This document shows positions 1-7,035 of a DNA stretch of 64,000 nucleotides, in pieces (position 1 is the stretch's first letter; the number at the start of each line of letters is the position of its first letter). This DNA comes from Rhizomicrobium electricum. Its GTDB lineage: Bacteria > Pseudomonadota > Alphaproteobacteria > Micropepsales > Micropepsaceae. The stretch lies in assembly GCF_011762045.1 (NCBI RefSeq), contig NZ_JAASQS010000007.1:62001-126000 (forward strand), in the 5' to 3' direction. The position numbers and the translations under genes were made by a program. Under the pieces are notes generated by a model. It ran no database searches. It was not told the DNA's origin and saw only the letters and a program-made list of their open reading frames with translations.

Positions 1-355
1 GGTGCGATTCGTCGGCGACCGCCGCGAACACCGCTGCGATCAGTTCCGGATCGGGCGGCAGCGGCAGGTATTCCTTGGCGCCGGCGCGGATCGCTTCGAC
101 GGCCCGCCGGGCATCGGTACCGACGCCGCAGGCGACCACCGGCGTGCAGATGTGTTCGGCCGCGAGGCCGCGCACCAGGGCCGAGATGTCGAGAACGACG
201 TCGCAGAGGACGAGATCCGATCCCGATCCGCCGCGCAAGGCGGCGAACGCCATTTCAATGTCGGTGGCGTGAGTCACCTTGGCGCCGCGTGCCAGGGCGA
301 TCTTGGTGGCAAGTCCGATCTGACCCGAGAGGGAGCCGACGATGAGGAGACGCAT
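1..355 (-). CDS. flbD: FlbD, sigma-54 flagellar activator (N-terminal part only)
   Basis: This is the first ~118 codons of FlbD, the sigma-54-dependent activator of hook and filament genes. The AAA+ and helix-turn-helix domains lie beyond the window edge. The visible part is a receiver-type domain opening MRLLIVGSLSGQ and carrying GAKEYLPLPPD at about residues 92-102. The acidic pair that normally follows the first strand is absent (VGSL), while Asp52 and Lys94 are kept. This fits what is known of Caulobacter FlbD, which is controlled by FliX rather than by ordinary phosphorylation. It is the last visible gene of fliF-fliG-flbE-fliN-flbD, 23 bases after fliN, and its own candidate targets lie at 8.9-9.1 kb. 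Confidence 0.88.
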   Translation of the reverse strand, partial: MRLLIVGSLSGQIGLATKIALARGAKVTHATDIEMAFAALRGGSGSDLVLCDVVLDISALVRGLAAEHICTPVVACGVGTDARRAVEAIRAGAKEYLPLPPDPELIAAVFAAVADESH

Positions 356-378
356 GATGAAGGTCCTTATGGTTCAGG

Positions 379-738
379 TCAGCTTTGGCCGGCCTTGATG
401 ATTTCCGTCATGGTGACGCCGAGCCGGTCTTCCACCAGCACGACTTCCCCACGCGCGACCAGCCGGTCGTTGACATAAATATCGATCGCTTCGCCGACCT
501 TGCGGTCGAGCTCGACGATGGTTCCCTTGGCGAGCTTCAGGAGCTGGCTCACTTCCATGGCCGACTTGCCGAGCACGGCCGAAACCGTCACCGGAACGTC
601 GAACACCGCCTCGAGATCCTGGGCACTGTGCTTGACTTCCGCTTCGTTGCCGGCGTCGCCGTGCAGCAACGCCTGCGAAGCGCCTTCGGGTTGCTCGAGC
701 GACAGGTCGGGCAGATCGACATCATCGTTGCCGGCCAT
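379..738 (-). CDS. fliN: FliN, flagellar C-ring switch protein
   Basis: FliN forms the lower part of the cytoplasmic C-ring, binding CheY-P and export components. The protein has 119 residues. The C-terminal SpoA-type domain is clear: VPVTVSAVLGKSAMEV at about 48-63, then LAKGTIVELDRKVGEAID and the closing VARGEVVLVEDRLGVTMTEI. The first ~40 residues are an acidic, poorly conserved tail, as usual in this family. It lies three bases after flbE in the fliF operon. The identification rests on domain match, length and operon position. Confidence 0.93.
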   Translation of the reverse strand: MAGNDDVDLPDLSLEQPEGASQALLHGDAGNEAEVKHSAQDLEAVFDVPVTVSAVLGKSAMEVSQLLKLAKGTIVELDRKVGEAIDIYVNDRLVARGEVVLVEDRLGVTMTEIIKAGQS

Positions 739-741
739 GGC

Positions 742-1371
742 TTATCCTTTCTGTGCACTGATTTGCGAGAAGCGACGGGCGATGACTTCGCCGATTGCCT
801 CTGCAAGATGATTCATGCTGCGCTCGGCACCGCCGCCGCGCCATTCGATGCGGCAATCCCCGTCCATCATGCCCGGCTCGGGGCTGGCGACGATGCGGCC
901 TTCGTAGCCGCAATCGCGGGCGAGGTCTTCGAGCTTGTCCTTGATGGCGGCGACGACGTTCGGGGCGGCCCGCAAGACGATACGCGGTTCGGTGATCGCC
1001 TGATGGATGGCTTCGTAAACCGCCGCCTCGACGTCGGCTTGCGGCAAGGCGGCCACGGCTTCGGCTGCGAGCTTTCGGGCGCAAACGAGGGCGAGTTGGG
1101 CGGCTTCCTGGCGCAGTTCTTCGATCTGGTTCTGGGCCGAGCCCACCGATTGCTGCACCACGGCACAAAGCTGTTCGACCGCCGCGGCGACCTGCTCGGC
1201 GGCGCGCACCTGGCCGACCTTCATGCCGTCGTGGCGCGCGCGCGACAGCATGGCGTCGAGTTCCTCTTGGGTGAGGATCTTGCGCTGGCGGGCACGCGCG
1301 GCGTTCGAGACCAAGTCGCCTTCGGGGCGGAACTCGACGTCGAACTTGAATTTCTGCGGTTCGGCGCTCAT
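742..1371 (-). CDS. flbE: FlbE / FliH-like flagellar assembly protein
   Basis: A 209-residue protein in the position of flbE of the Caulobacter fliF operon. FliH-type proteins bind and restrain the export ATPase FliI. The N-terminal third (FKFDVEFRPEGDL) is followed by a long charged helix with coiled-coil character (about residues 40-120, rich in Ala, Glu and Gln). A compact C-terminal domain ends in the CRIEWRGGGAERS segment typical of FliH/YscL proteins, where a D-C/W-x-I-E-W motif is common. It starts one base after fliG ends and is followed closely by fliN, so it is co-transcribed. Assignment as FlbE rather than generic FliH rests on gene order. Confidence 0.85.
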   Translation of the reverse strand: MSAEPQKFKFDVEFRPEGDLVSNAARARQRKILTQEELDAMLSRARHDGMKVGQVRAAEQVAAAVEQLCAVVQQSVGSAQNQIEELRQEAAQLALVCARKLAAEAVAALPQADVEAAVYEAIHQAITEPRIVLRAAPNVVAAIKDKLEDLARDCGYEGRIVASPEPGMMDGDCRIEWRGGGAERSMNHLAEAIGEVIARRFSQISAQKG

Positions 1372-1372
1372 C

Positions 1373-2407
1373 TCAGTACACCAGCTCGTCTTCGCCCTGC
1401 TTGGAGGCGATCATGATCTCACCCTTATTGGCGAGGTCCTTGGCGGTATTGACCATGCGCATTTGCGCTTCGTCGACGTCCTTGAGACGGACCGGGCCCA
1501 TCGATTCCATGTCTTCGCGCAGGATCTTGCCGGCGCGTTCGCTCATGTTCGAGAAGAAGACGTCGCGCAAGGAGTCGGTGGCGCCCTTCATGGCCAGCGC
1601 CAGCTTGTCCTTCTCGACATGGCGCAGCAGCGTCTGGATCGAACCCGGATCGAGCTTGCCGAGATCCTCGAAGGTGAACATCAGGGCCTTGATGCGCTCG
1701 GCGGAGTCGCGGTTGCGTTCTTCCAGCGCGGTGACGAAGCGGTTCTCGGTCTGGCGGTCGAAGTTGTTGAAGATTTCGGCCATCATTTCGTGCGCGTCGC
1801 GCTTGGCGGTACGGGCGAGATTCGACATGAACTCGACGCGCAAGGTGCGTTCGACCTTGTCGAGAATGTCCTTCTGCACGCTTTCCATCCGCAGCATGCG
1901 CTGCACCACTTCGAGGGCGAATTCTTCCGGCAGCGAGGCCAGCACGCGGGCGGCGTGTTCCGGCTTGATCTTCGACAGCACCACCGCGACGGTCTGCGGG
2001 TATTCGTTCTTGAGATAGTTGGCCAGCACCGTCTCGTTGACGTTGCCGAGCTTGTCCCACATCGTGCGGCCGGCGGGACCGCGGATTTCCTCCATGATCG
2101 CGCCGACACGTTCGGCGGGCATCAGGCGCGACAGCAGCCGTTCGGTGGATTCGTAGGAACCCATCAGCGAACCGGTGCCGGAAAGCTGTCCGACGAAGTC
2201 GACCATCAGCTTTTCGACCAAGGCGGCCGAGATCGTGCCCAGATTGGACATGATCTGCGAGACTTCCTTGATCTCGTCGTCGTCCATCATCTGCCAGAGC
2301 TTGGCGGAATGTTCTTCGCCGAGCGCCAGCATGAGAATGGCGGTCCGTTCCGCTCCGGTCAGCGAGCGGATGTCGTCCTTGACGGCGGGTTTGACGGCAC
2401 GTGCCAT
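1373..2407 (-). CDS. fliG: FliG, flagellar rotor/switch protein
   Basis: FliG joins the MS-ring (FliF) to the C-ring and carries the torque-generating surface contacted by MotA. The protein has 344 residues, the usual length. The N-terminal domain reads [17 protein letters not shown] (about 16-32), the middle domain contains the [13 protein letters not shown] segment, and the C-terminal charged helix lies near [13 protein letters not shown], with [12 protein letters not shown] after it. It follows fliF with a 3-base gap and precedes flbE by 1 base. Its torque partner MotA is encoded at 28.9-29.8 kb. Confidence 0.96.
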   Translation of the reverse strand: MARAVKPAVKDDIRSLTGAERTAILMLALGEEHSAKLWQMMDDDEIKEVSQIMSNLGTISAALVEKLMVDFVGQLSGTGSLMGSYESTERLLSRLMPAERVGAIMEEIRGPAGRTMWDKLGNVNETVLANYLKNEYPQTVAVVLSKIKPEHAARVLASLPEEFALEVVQRMLRMESVQKDILDKVERTLRVEFMSNLARTAKRDAHEMMAEIFNNFDRQTENRFVTALEERNRDSAERIKALMFTFEDLGKLDPGSIQTLLRHVEKDKLALAMKGATDSLRDVFFSNMSERAGKILREDMESMGPVRLKDVDEAQMRMVNTAKDLANKGEIMIASKQGEDELVY

Positions 2408-2410
2408 GGG

Positions 2411-4027
2411 TTACACCGGTTGATGCAGCCACGACCGGAGGATGGCGAGGGCCTCCTCGGGGTGGGAGCTAACGACTTCGCCGACTTTCTTGACCGACGA
2501 CTCGCGCACCTGACCTTCGATGCGGCTGATGTCGATCATCGATTCCACGCGGTCCGGCGGCGGAGGCGCTTCGACAGCGGCCTCGGCCTGCGGTGCGGCA
2601 AGCTGCGCTGCGCCGGGCGCACCGCCGGGCACGCCGCCCATCATGGCGCCGCCGCCGGGGGCGAGCGGGGCGAACATCCGCTTCACCAGCGGGCGCAGCA
2701 CGAAAATTCCGATCAACAAAGCGGTGAGGGCGAAGATCGCCGCCTGAATGATCTTGAACCAGGCGCCGCTGTCGAGGCCGAGCAGCGGCTTGGGCGCCTC
2801 GGTACCGACCGTGGTGTCGACGCGGGCGAACGGCATATTGACGACCTGGACCTGATCGCCGCGGGCGGCATCGAAGCCGATCGCCGACTTCACCAGACCT
2901 TCGATCTGGCTCATCTCCTGCGAGGTGCGCGCGACATATTTGCCGTTCTTCTCGGCGCTATCGACCACCACGGCGACCGACAGCTTCTTCACCGCGCCCT
3001 GGTTGACCTCCGAGGTCTTCACCGTCTTGGAGATCTCGTAATTGGTGGTCTCCTCGGTCGAGCCCGAGGTCGACTTGGTCGAGTCGCCGCCGCCGGTCTG
3101 CTGCTGCTGGCCGGGAAGCGCATTGGCGACCGACACCGGCGCCGCGCCGCCGTTGGAATCCGAGGCGTTGTGCTCTGTGGTCTGGGTCGAGCGCACGACC
3201 TTGGAATCGGGGTCGTAGGTCTCGCTGGTCTCGTTGATGTGGTTGTAATCGACGTTCGCGGTCACCTGGGCGCGGACATGGCCCTGGCCGACCACGGAGG
3301 CGACCATGCCTTCGACACGCTGGCGGATGCGGTCTTCGTAATCGGTGGTGTGCTGTTCCTGGGCAGTGGCGGCCCCTTCGGCCCCCTGCAGATCGGTGCC
3401 GCCGGCCAGAAGATTGCCCTTGTCGTCGATGATGGCGACGTGGTCGGGCGTCAGCGATGCCACCGAGGCAGCGACGAGATGCTGAATGGCCTGGACCTGG
3501 CCCTTGCCGAGAACGCCGCGGGTCTTGATGACGACCGAGGCCGATGGGTTTTGCGCATCGCGCGAGAAGATCTGGCGTTCGGGAACGACCAGATGGACGC
3601 GGGTGGATTCGATGCCTTCGATGGTCTGGATCGAACGCGCGAGTTCGCCTTCGACGGCGCGCAGGCGGTTGATGTTCTGGACGAAGGCGGTCGTGCCGAA
3701 CGCGTCGGCTTTGTCGAAGATTTCATAGCCGACGCCGGCGGCCGGCAGATTCTCCTGGGCCAAGTCCATGCGCAGCTTGGTCACCTGATCGGATGGGACC
3801 AGGATGGTGCCGCCATCCTTGATTTCATACGGCGTGTTGGACGCTTCGAGCTTGGCGACCACTGCGGCGGCATCGCGCTGTTCGAGACCGGAGAACAGGA
3901 TCGACTTCGGCGGAGTCGACAAAACGCCGGCCGTATACAGAAAGAACGCCGTCAGCGCGGCGGCAACACCCGCCATCACGCCGAACCGCGCCGCTCCGAT
4001 CGCTTTGATGAAATCCGGCAATGCCAA
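2411..4027 (-). CDS. fliF: FliF, flagellar MS-ring protein
   Basis: FliF builds the inner-membrane MS-ring, the first flagellar structure assembled. The 538-residue protein has a first membrane segment at about 18-36, a periplasmic ring-building region (with the QVQAIQHLVAASV and SLTPDHVAIIDDKGNLL signatures), a disordered Ser/Gly/Thr-rich stretch at about 290-330, a second membrane segment near 440-460, and a cytoplasmic FliG-binding tail. There is no ATG: the first possible start is TTG at 4027, directly abutting GGGAG. A second in-frame TTG at 4021 has the same GGGAG at a normal 6-base spacing, so translation may begin there (MPDFIKAIG). Upstream sit a CtrA-like box and an FlbD-like palindrome. 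Confidence 0.95.
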   Translation of the reverse strand: MALPDFIKAIGAARFGVMAGVAAALTAFFLYTAGVLSTPPKSILFSGLEQRDAAAVVAKLEASNTPYEIKDGGTILVPSDQVTKLRMDLAQENLPAAGVGYEIFDKADAFGTTAFVQNINRLRAVEGELARSIQTIEGIESTRVHLVVPERQIFSRDAQNPSASVVIKTRGVLGKGQVQAIQHLVAASVASLTPDHVAIIDDKGNLLAGGTDLQGAEGAATAQEQHTTDYEDRIRQRVEGMVASVVGQGHVRAQVTANVDYNHINETSETYDPDSKVVRSTQTTEHNASDSNGGAAPVSVANALPGQQQQTGGGDSTKSTSGSTEETTNYEISKTVKTSEVNQGAVKKLSVAVVVDSAEKNGKYVARTSQEMSQIEGLVKSAIGFDAARGDQVQVVNMPFARVDTTVGTEAPKPLLGLDSGAWFKIIQAAIFALTALLIGIFVLRPLVKRMFAPLAPGGGAMMGGVPGGAPGAAQLAAPQAEAAVEAPPPPDRVESMIDISRIEGQVRESSVKKVGEVVSSHPEEALAILRSWLHQPV

Positions 4028-4068
4028 CTCCCTACAAAGGGTGCGGGAGGTGGGTCCCGGCCCTGGTA

Positions 4069-4082
4069 GGCAAACATTGCCG
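4069..4082 (-). promoter_or_regulatory. FlbD-type (ftr-like) palindrome at the fliF promoter
   Basis: On the minus strand this reads CGGCA-ATGTT-TGCCT, the same CGGCA-N5-TGCC pattern seen twice between fliK and flgK. It lies about 45 bases before the fliF start and just downstream of the CtrA-like box, where the -10 region and start site would fall. In Caulobacter, FlbD represses fliF through an ftr site overlapping the promoter, so the position fits. The match to the published consensus is from memory. Confidence 0.55.
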
Positions 4083-4091
4083 CCTGGGGAG

Positions 4092-4106
4092 TAAAGGTGT
4101 GCTTAA
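4092..4106 (-). promoter_or_regulatory. CtrA-type box upstream of fliF
   Basis: The minus strand reads TTAA-GCACACC-TTTAC, one mismatch from TTAA-N7-TTAAC. In Caulobacter the early (class II) fliF operon is driven by CtrA bound over the -35 region. The box sits ~65 bases before the fliF start, as expected for such a promoter. Confidence 0.55.
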
Positions 4107-4223
4107 CGCGCGGCGGAAACGCCGTAAATCCTTTCGTAAATCCCGCTTAACGGGAAGTTACCTGCTCCCGCTTGTTCTGTCCGCCGCGGGATTATCGGGT
4201 CTTTCATTTCCCGGAAAGCGAAA

Positions 4224-4242
4224 CGCCCGGCGGTGCCGGGCG
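4224..4242 (-). terminator. Probable intrinsic terminator after sciP
   Basis: An 8-bp perfect stem (CGCCCGGC / GCCGGGCG, 3-base loop) lies 100 bases beyond the sciP stop codon. On the minus strand it is followed by TTTCGCTTT. The T-rich side is on the minus strand only, so it should end sciP transcription before the fliF promoter. Confidence 0.6.
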
Positions 4243-4273
4243 AAACGTCGCGGTCGATGCCTCTGTTATGCCA

Positions 4274-4300
4274 AGAGGGCCGCGGTGGTCGCGGCCCTCT
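4274..4300. other. 11-bp perfect hairpin between sciP and fliF
   Basis: AGAGGGCCGCG and its exact complement flank a 5-base loop, 42 bases after the sciP stop codon. Neither strand has a T-run after it. It may stabilise the sciP mRNA end or act together with the terminator at 4224-4242. Confidence 0.5.
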
Positions 4301-4341
4301 GCGGATGAGGCGTTAGGCGGACAGGGCGGCCCGCCTGAAAC

Positions 4342-4623
4342 TCAGTTGCGGTACTGCTGCACTCTGGTCGCCCGCAGGCCCGGCATGCCGAAGCGATCGA
4401 TTGCGCGCTGCCAAGCGAGGAATTCCTCGACCGTCAGTGTGTAGCGGCGGCAGGCTTCATCGAGGCTCAGCAATCCGCCGCGAACGGCGGCAACCACTTC
4501 GGCCTTGCGACGGATGACCCAGCGCTTGGTGTTGGGAGGCGGCAAGTCAGCCATGGTCAGCGGGCTTCCATCCGGCCCGATGACGTAGCTCACGCGTCCC
4601 CTGCGATCTTCGCCCATGATCAT
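4342..4623 (-). CDS. sciP: SciP, CtrA inhibitory protein (DUF1153)
   Basis: SciP is a small helix-turn-helix protein that in Caulobacter binds CtrA and CtrA-regulated promoters and blocks CtrA activation late in the cell cycle. The 93-residue product has the diagnostic core VIGPDGSPLTMADLPP (about 14-29), then KRWVIRRKAEVVAAV and GLLSLDEACRRY, and ends GMPGLRATRVQQYRN. Two in-phase ATGs compete. A GAGGAG lies only 3 bases before the ATG at 4623 but 9 bases before the ATG at 4617, so the shorter form is likely. It sits between fliF and flgE, as I recall for Caulobacter, and has its own terminator. Confidence 0.93.
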   Translation of the reverse strand: MIMGEDRRGRVSYVIGPDGSPLTMADLPPPNTKRWVIRRKAEVVAAVRGGLLSLDEACRRYTLTVEEFLAWQRAIDRFGMPGLRATRVQQYRN

Positions 4624-4780
4624 GAACTCCTCACTCCACTACCCGCGCATACGGTAACTGTGCCGCCTTAAAAATTTGGCCACATGAGTGGGTAAGCAAG
4701 TGGTGAAAAAGTATTCTTGTTTTTGCCGTCATGCGCGTGGATCCGGCGCTTCTACGAAGTAAAAACGCCGGAAACCTCCG

Positions 4781-6172
4781 TTAACGTGCCATCTGCAGCA
4801 GTTCGTCGAGCATCGTCGATGCGGTGGTGACGATCTTCGATGCGGCCGAGTAAGCGCGCTGCGTGGTGATCAGGTTGGTAAACTCTGTGGCGAGATCGAC
4901 GGTGGAACCTTCGAGGTTCTTGGCCGAGATCGTGCCGGCGGCGCCCAGATTGGCTTCCGAGATCGTCGGCGAGCCGGACTTGTTGGACGTCGTGTAGGCG
5001 TTACCCGAAATCGCCGAAAGACCGTCGGGATTGGCGAAGGTTGCCAGCGGAACCTTGTAGACCTTCTGCGACAAGCCGTTGGAGAACTGGGCCGTGACGA
5101 TGCCGTCCTTGTCGACGGTGACGCCGGTCAAGCTGCCGAACAAGGCGCCGTTGACGGTCGAAGACGACAGGTTCGAGGCGCTGTCGAACTGGGTCAGACC
5201 GACCGACGAATTCAGCGGCCCGAAGTTCATGTTGACGGTCTGCTGCAACAGTCCCGAGTCCTTTTTGGGCGCCGTCACGGTGGAATTGTTGAACGGGATT
5301 GTGATGTCGAAGGCGCCGTCGACGGACGGGTTGGGGCTGATGGCGGTGCCGGTGCCGTCGGCCGGCGCAATGCCGGCGAGGGTGCCGTCGGGGTTGAACG
5401 TCGCCGTGCCGTTGGCGATCAGCGACGGCACGTTGGCGTTCGGCCCGGTGATCGTGGTTGCGTCGCCTTGATAGGTGACTTCGTATTTCCAGGTGTTCGC
5501 GCCCGTCTTGACGAACGACACCTGCAGCGGCTGCTGGCCGCCCTGGCTGTCGTAGACGTTGATGGTGCGCTGGAAGTCCGCGGTGATGGAGCCGTTGGCC
5601 ATGCAGGTCGGCGGCGTGGCGGAAAGGGAATACGTCCCGGTCTCGGTCGCCGTGGAGCGCTGCAGGTTCAACTGCGCGGTCACCTTCGTCGTCGCCTCGG
5701 CCTTGCCGGTCAGCGAGTTGGCGTTGATCAAGGTCATGTTGTTGCGATCGGACGGGACATTGCCGTTGTTATCCAACCGCCAGCCGAGCAGATACATGTT
5801 GGCGGAATTCTTGAGATAACCGTTGGCATCGGCAGTGAAGCTGCCCGAGCGCGTATAGGCGCGGGTCGAGGTATCGAGCTGCGACGGCGCCACGACGAAG
5901 AAGCCGTTGCCGGAGATCGCGAGGTCGGTGGTCGACGAGGTCGTCTGCAACAGGCCTTGCTGCGACACGTTCTGGCCGGCGCTGGCCATGACGCTGCCCG
6001 ACGACGTATCGGCGTTCGCCGACGCCGACGCGAGCAGGGTCGAGAAATCGGCGGTGGCGTTCTTGTAGCCGATGGTGTTGACGTTCGCGATATTGGCGGA
6101 AGCGACGCTGAGGGAGTTCGAGTAGGCGGAGAGGCCCGCGACGCCCGTCATCATTGCACCGTAGAGACTCAT
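4781..6172 (-). CDS. flgE: FlgE, flagellar hook protein
   Basis: FlgE polymerises into the hook outside the cell and is exported by the flagellar type III system, so it has no Sec signal. The 463-residue protein shows the N-terminal rod/hook signature (LSVASANIANVNTIGYKN at about 21-38). A variable middle domain follows with FlgE-type beta segments (INVYDSQGGQQPLQVSF). The C-terminal D0 helix contains TQRAYSAASKIVTTAS. The last gene of fliK-flgD-flgE, it is separated from flgD by 128 bases in which I see no sigma-54 motif, so it probably depends on the promoter before fliK. Confidence 0.95.
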   Translation of the reverse strand: MSLYGAMMTGVAGLSAYSNSLSVASANIANVNTIGYKNATADFSTLLASASANADTSSGSVMASAGQNVSQQGLLQTTSSTTDLAISGNGFFVVAPSQLDTSTRAYTRSGSFTADANGYLKNSANMYLLGWRLDNNGNVPSDRNNMTLINANSLTGKAEATTKVTAQLNLQRSTATETGTYSLSATPPTCMANGSITADFQRTINVYDSQGGQQPLQVSFVKTGANTWKYEVTYQGDATTITGPNANVPSLIANGTATFNPDGTLAGIAPADGTGTAISPNPSVDGAFDITIPFNNSTVTAPKKDSGLLQQTVNMNFGPLNSSVGLTQFDSASNLSSSTVNGALFGSLTGVTVDKDGIVTAQFSNGLSQKVYKVPLATFANPDGLSAISGNAYTTSNKSGSPTISEANLGAAGTISAKNLEGSTVDLATEFTNLITTQRAYSAASKIVTTASTMLDELLQMAR

Positions 6173-6300
6173 CTTTTACTTCCCTGCCGGGTTGCCAGGC
6201 TTCGCTGGGGTTCCGGTCTTCGAGAGGGCGGCCGTTTCTCGGCTGCTAGTTTCGGTTTCGGTTTTCGGTTCGGTGGATTGCGAAATTGCTGTTAGGGGCT

Positions 6301-7026
6301 TTAGCTGCTGCTGGAGCTGCTGGAGCTGCTGGAACTGGAACTACTGCTGACCGGTAGTGTGACGAGCGATACGCTGGAGAGCGGCACTTCGCCGGTTCCG
6401 ACGATGAGCTGCGGGCTGGAGCCCGACAGATCGACGCCCGTGACGCCCACGCGCGAAGCGATCGAGGTCTTGATCGAGGTGCCGTCCGCGGCGGTCGAGG
6501 AGACGGTCAGCGTGTAGAGGCCGTCGGATGCGGTCTCGCCGTTGTTCTTGGTTCCGTCCCACTTGAAATCGTGCGTCCCGGCCGTGTTGCCGGCGGAGTC
6601 GGCCGTCTTGGAGTAGACGACGTTGCCGTTCGAGTCCTTGACCGTCAGCGTGGTCGCCTTGGCTCCGTTGGCGAGACCGTAGGTCCAGTCGGCGCTGCCG
6701 CCGTAAAGCTGGCCGGTGCCGTCGGAAAGCACGACGTTCTTGCCGAGATAGCTCATGGCCAGATTGCTGGTCTGGTTGCCGGAGAGCGAGATCAGCGAAT
6801 CGAGCTTCGAATTGGTGTCGATCTGCTGTTCGACCTGGCTGTACATCACGAGCTGCTGAGTGAACTGATTGGAGTCCATCGGCGAGGTCGGGTCCTGGTT
6901 CTGCAGCTGGGTGGTGAGCAGCGTCAGAAAGGTCTGGAAGTTGGACGCCAGCGACTTGCTCGAAGTGGCCGTTTTGGACGCATTCGCCGCGGTCGAATTG
7001 GCTGCACTGCTGACGGCATCGGTCAT
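6301..7026 (-). CDS. flgD: FlgD, hook cap / scaffold protein
   Basis: FlgD caps the growing hook and is needed for FlgE polymerisation. The 241-residue protein has the family signature FLTLLTTQLQNQDPTSPMD at about 32-50, followed by QLVMYSQVEQQ. Two beta-rich domains carry the characteristic FKWDGTKNNGE turn (about 150-160). It ends in an unbroken run of 15 serines encoded by mixed AGC/AGT/TCC codons, absent from ordinary FlgD and presumably disordered. The gene starts 9 bases after fliK. Confidence 0.94.
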   Translation of the reverse strand: MTDAVSSAANSTAANASKTATSSKSLASNFQTFLTLLTTQLQNQDPTSPMDSNQFTQQLVMYSQVEQQIDTNSKLDSLISLSGNQTSNLAMSYLGKNVVLSDGTGQLYGGSADWTYGLANGAKATTLTVKDSNGNVVYSKTADSAGNTAGTHDFKWDGTKNNGETASDGLYTLTVSSTAADGTSIKTSIASRVGVTGVDLSGSSPQLIVGTGEVPLSSVSLVTLPVSSSSSSSSSSSSSSS

Positions 7027-7035
7027 GGTCTTACC

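Noticed and set aside
1223..4069. A 948-codon plus-strand open frame antisense to fliG and fliF
   Set aside because: Codon-bias shadow; the minus-strand FliG and FliF have full family motifs.
6173..6300. A separate sigma-54 promoter for flgE
   Set aside because: TGGCAACCCGGCAGG on the minus strand has the GG but not the required GC ten bases later.
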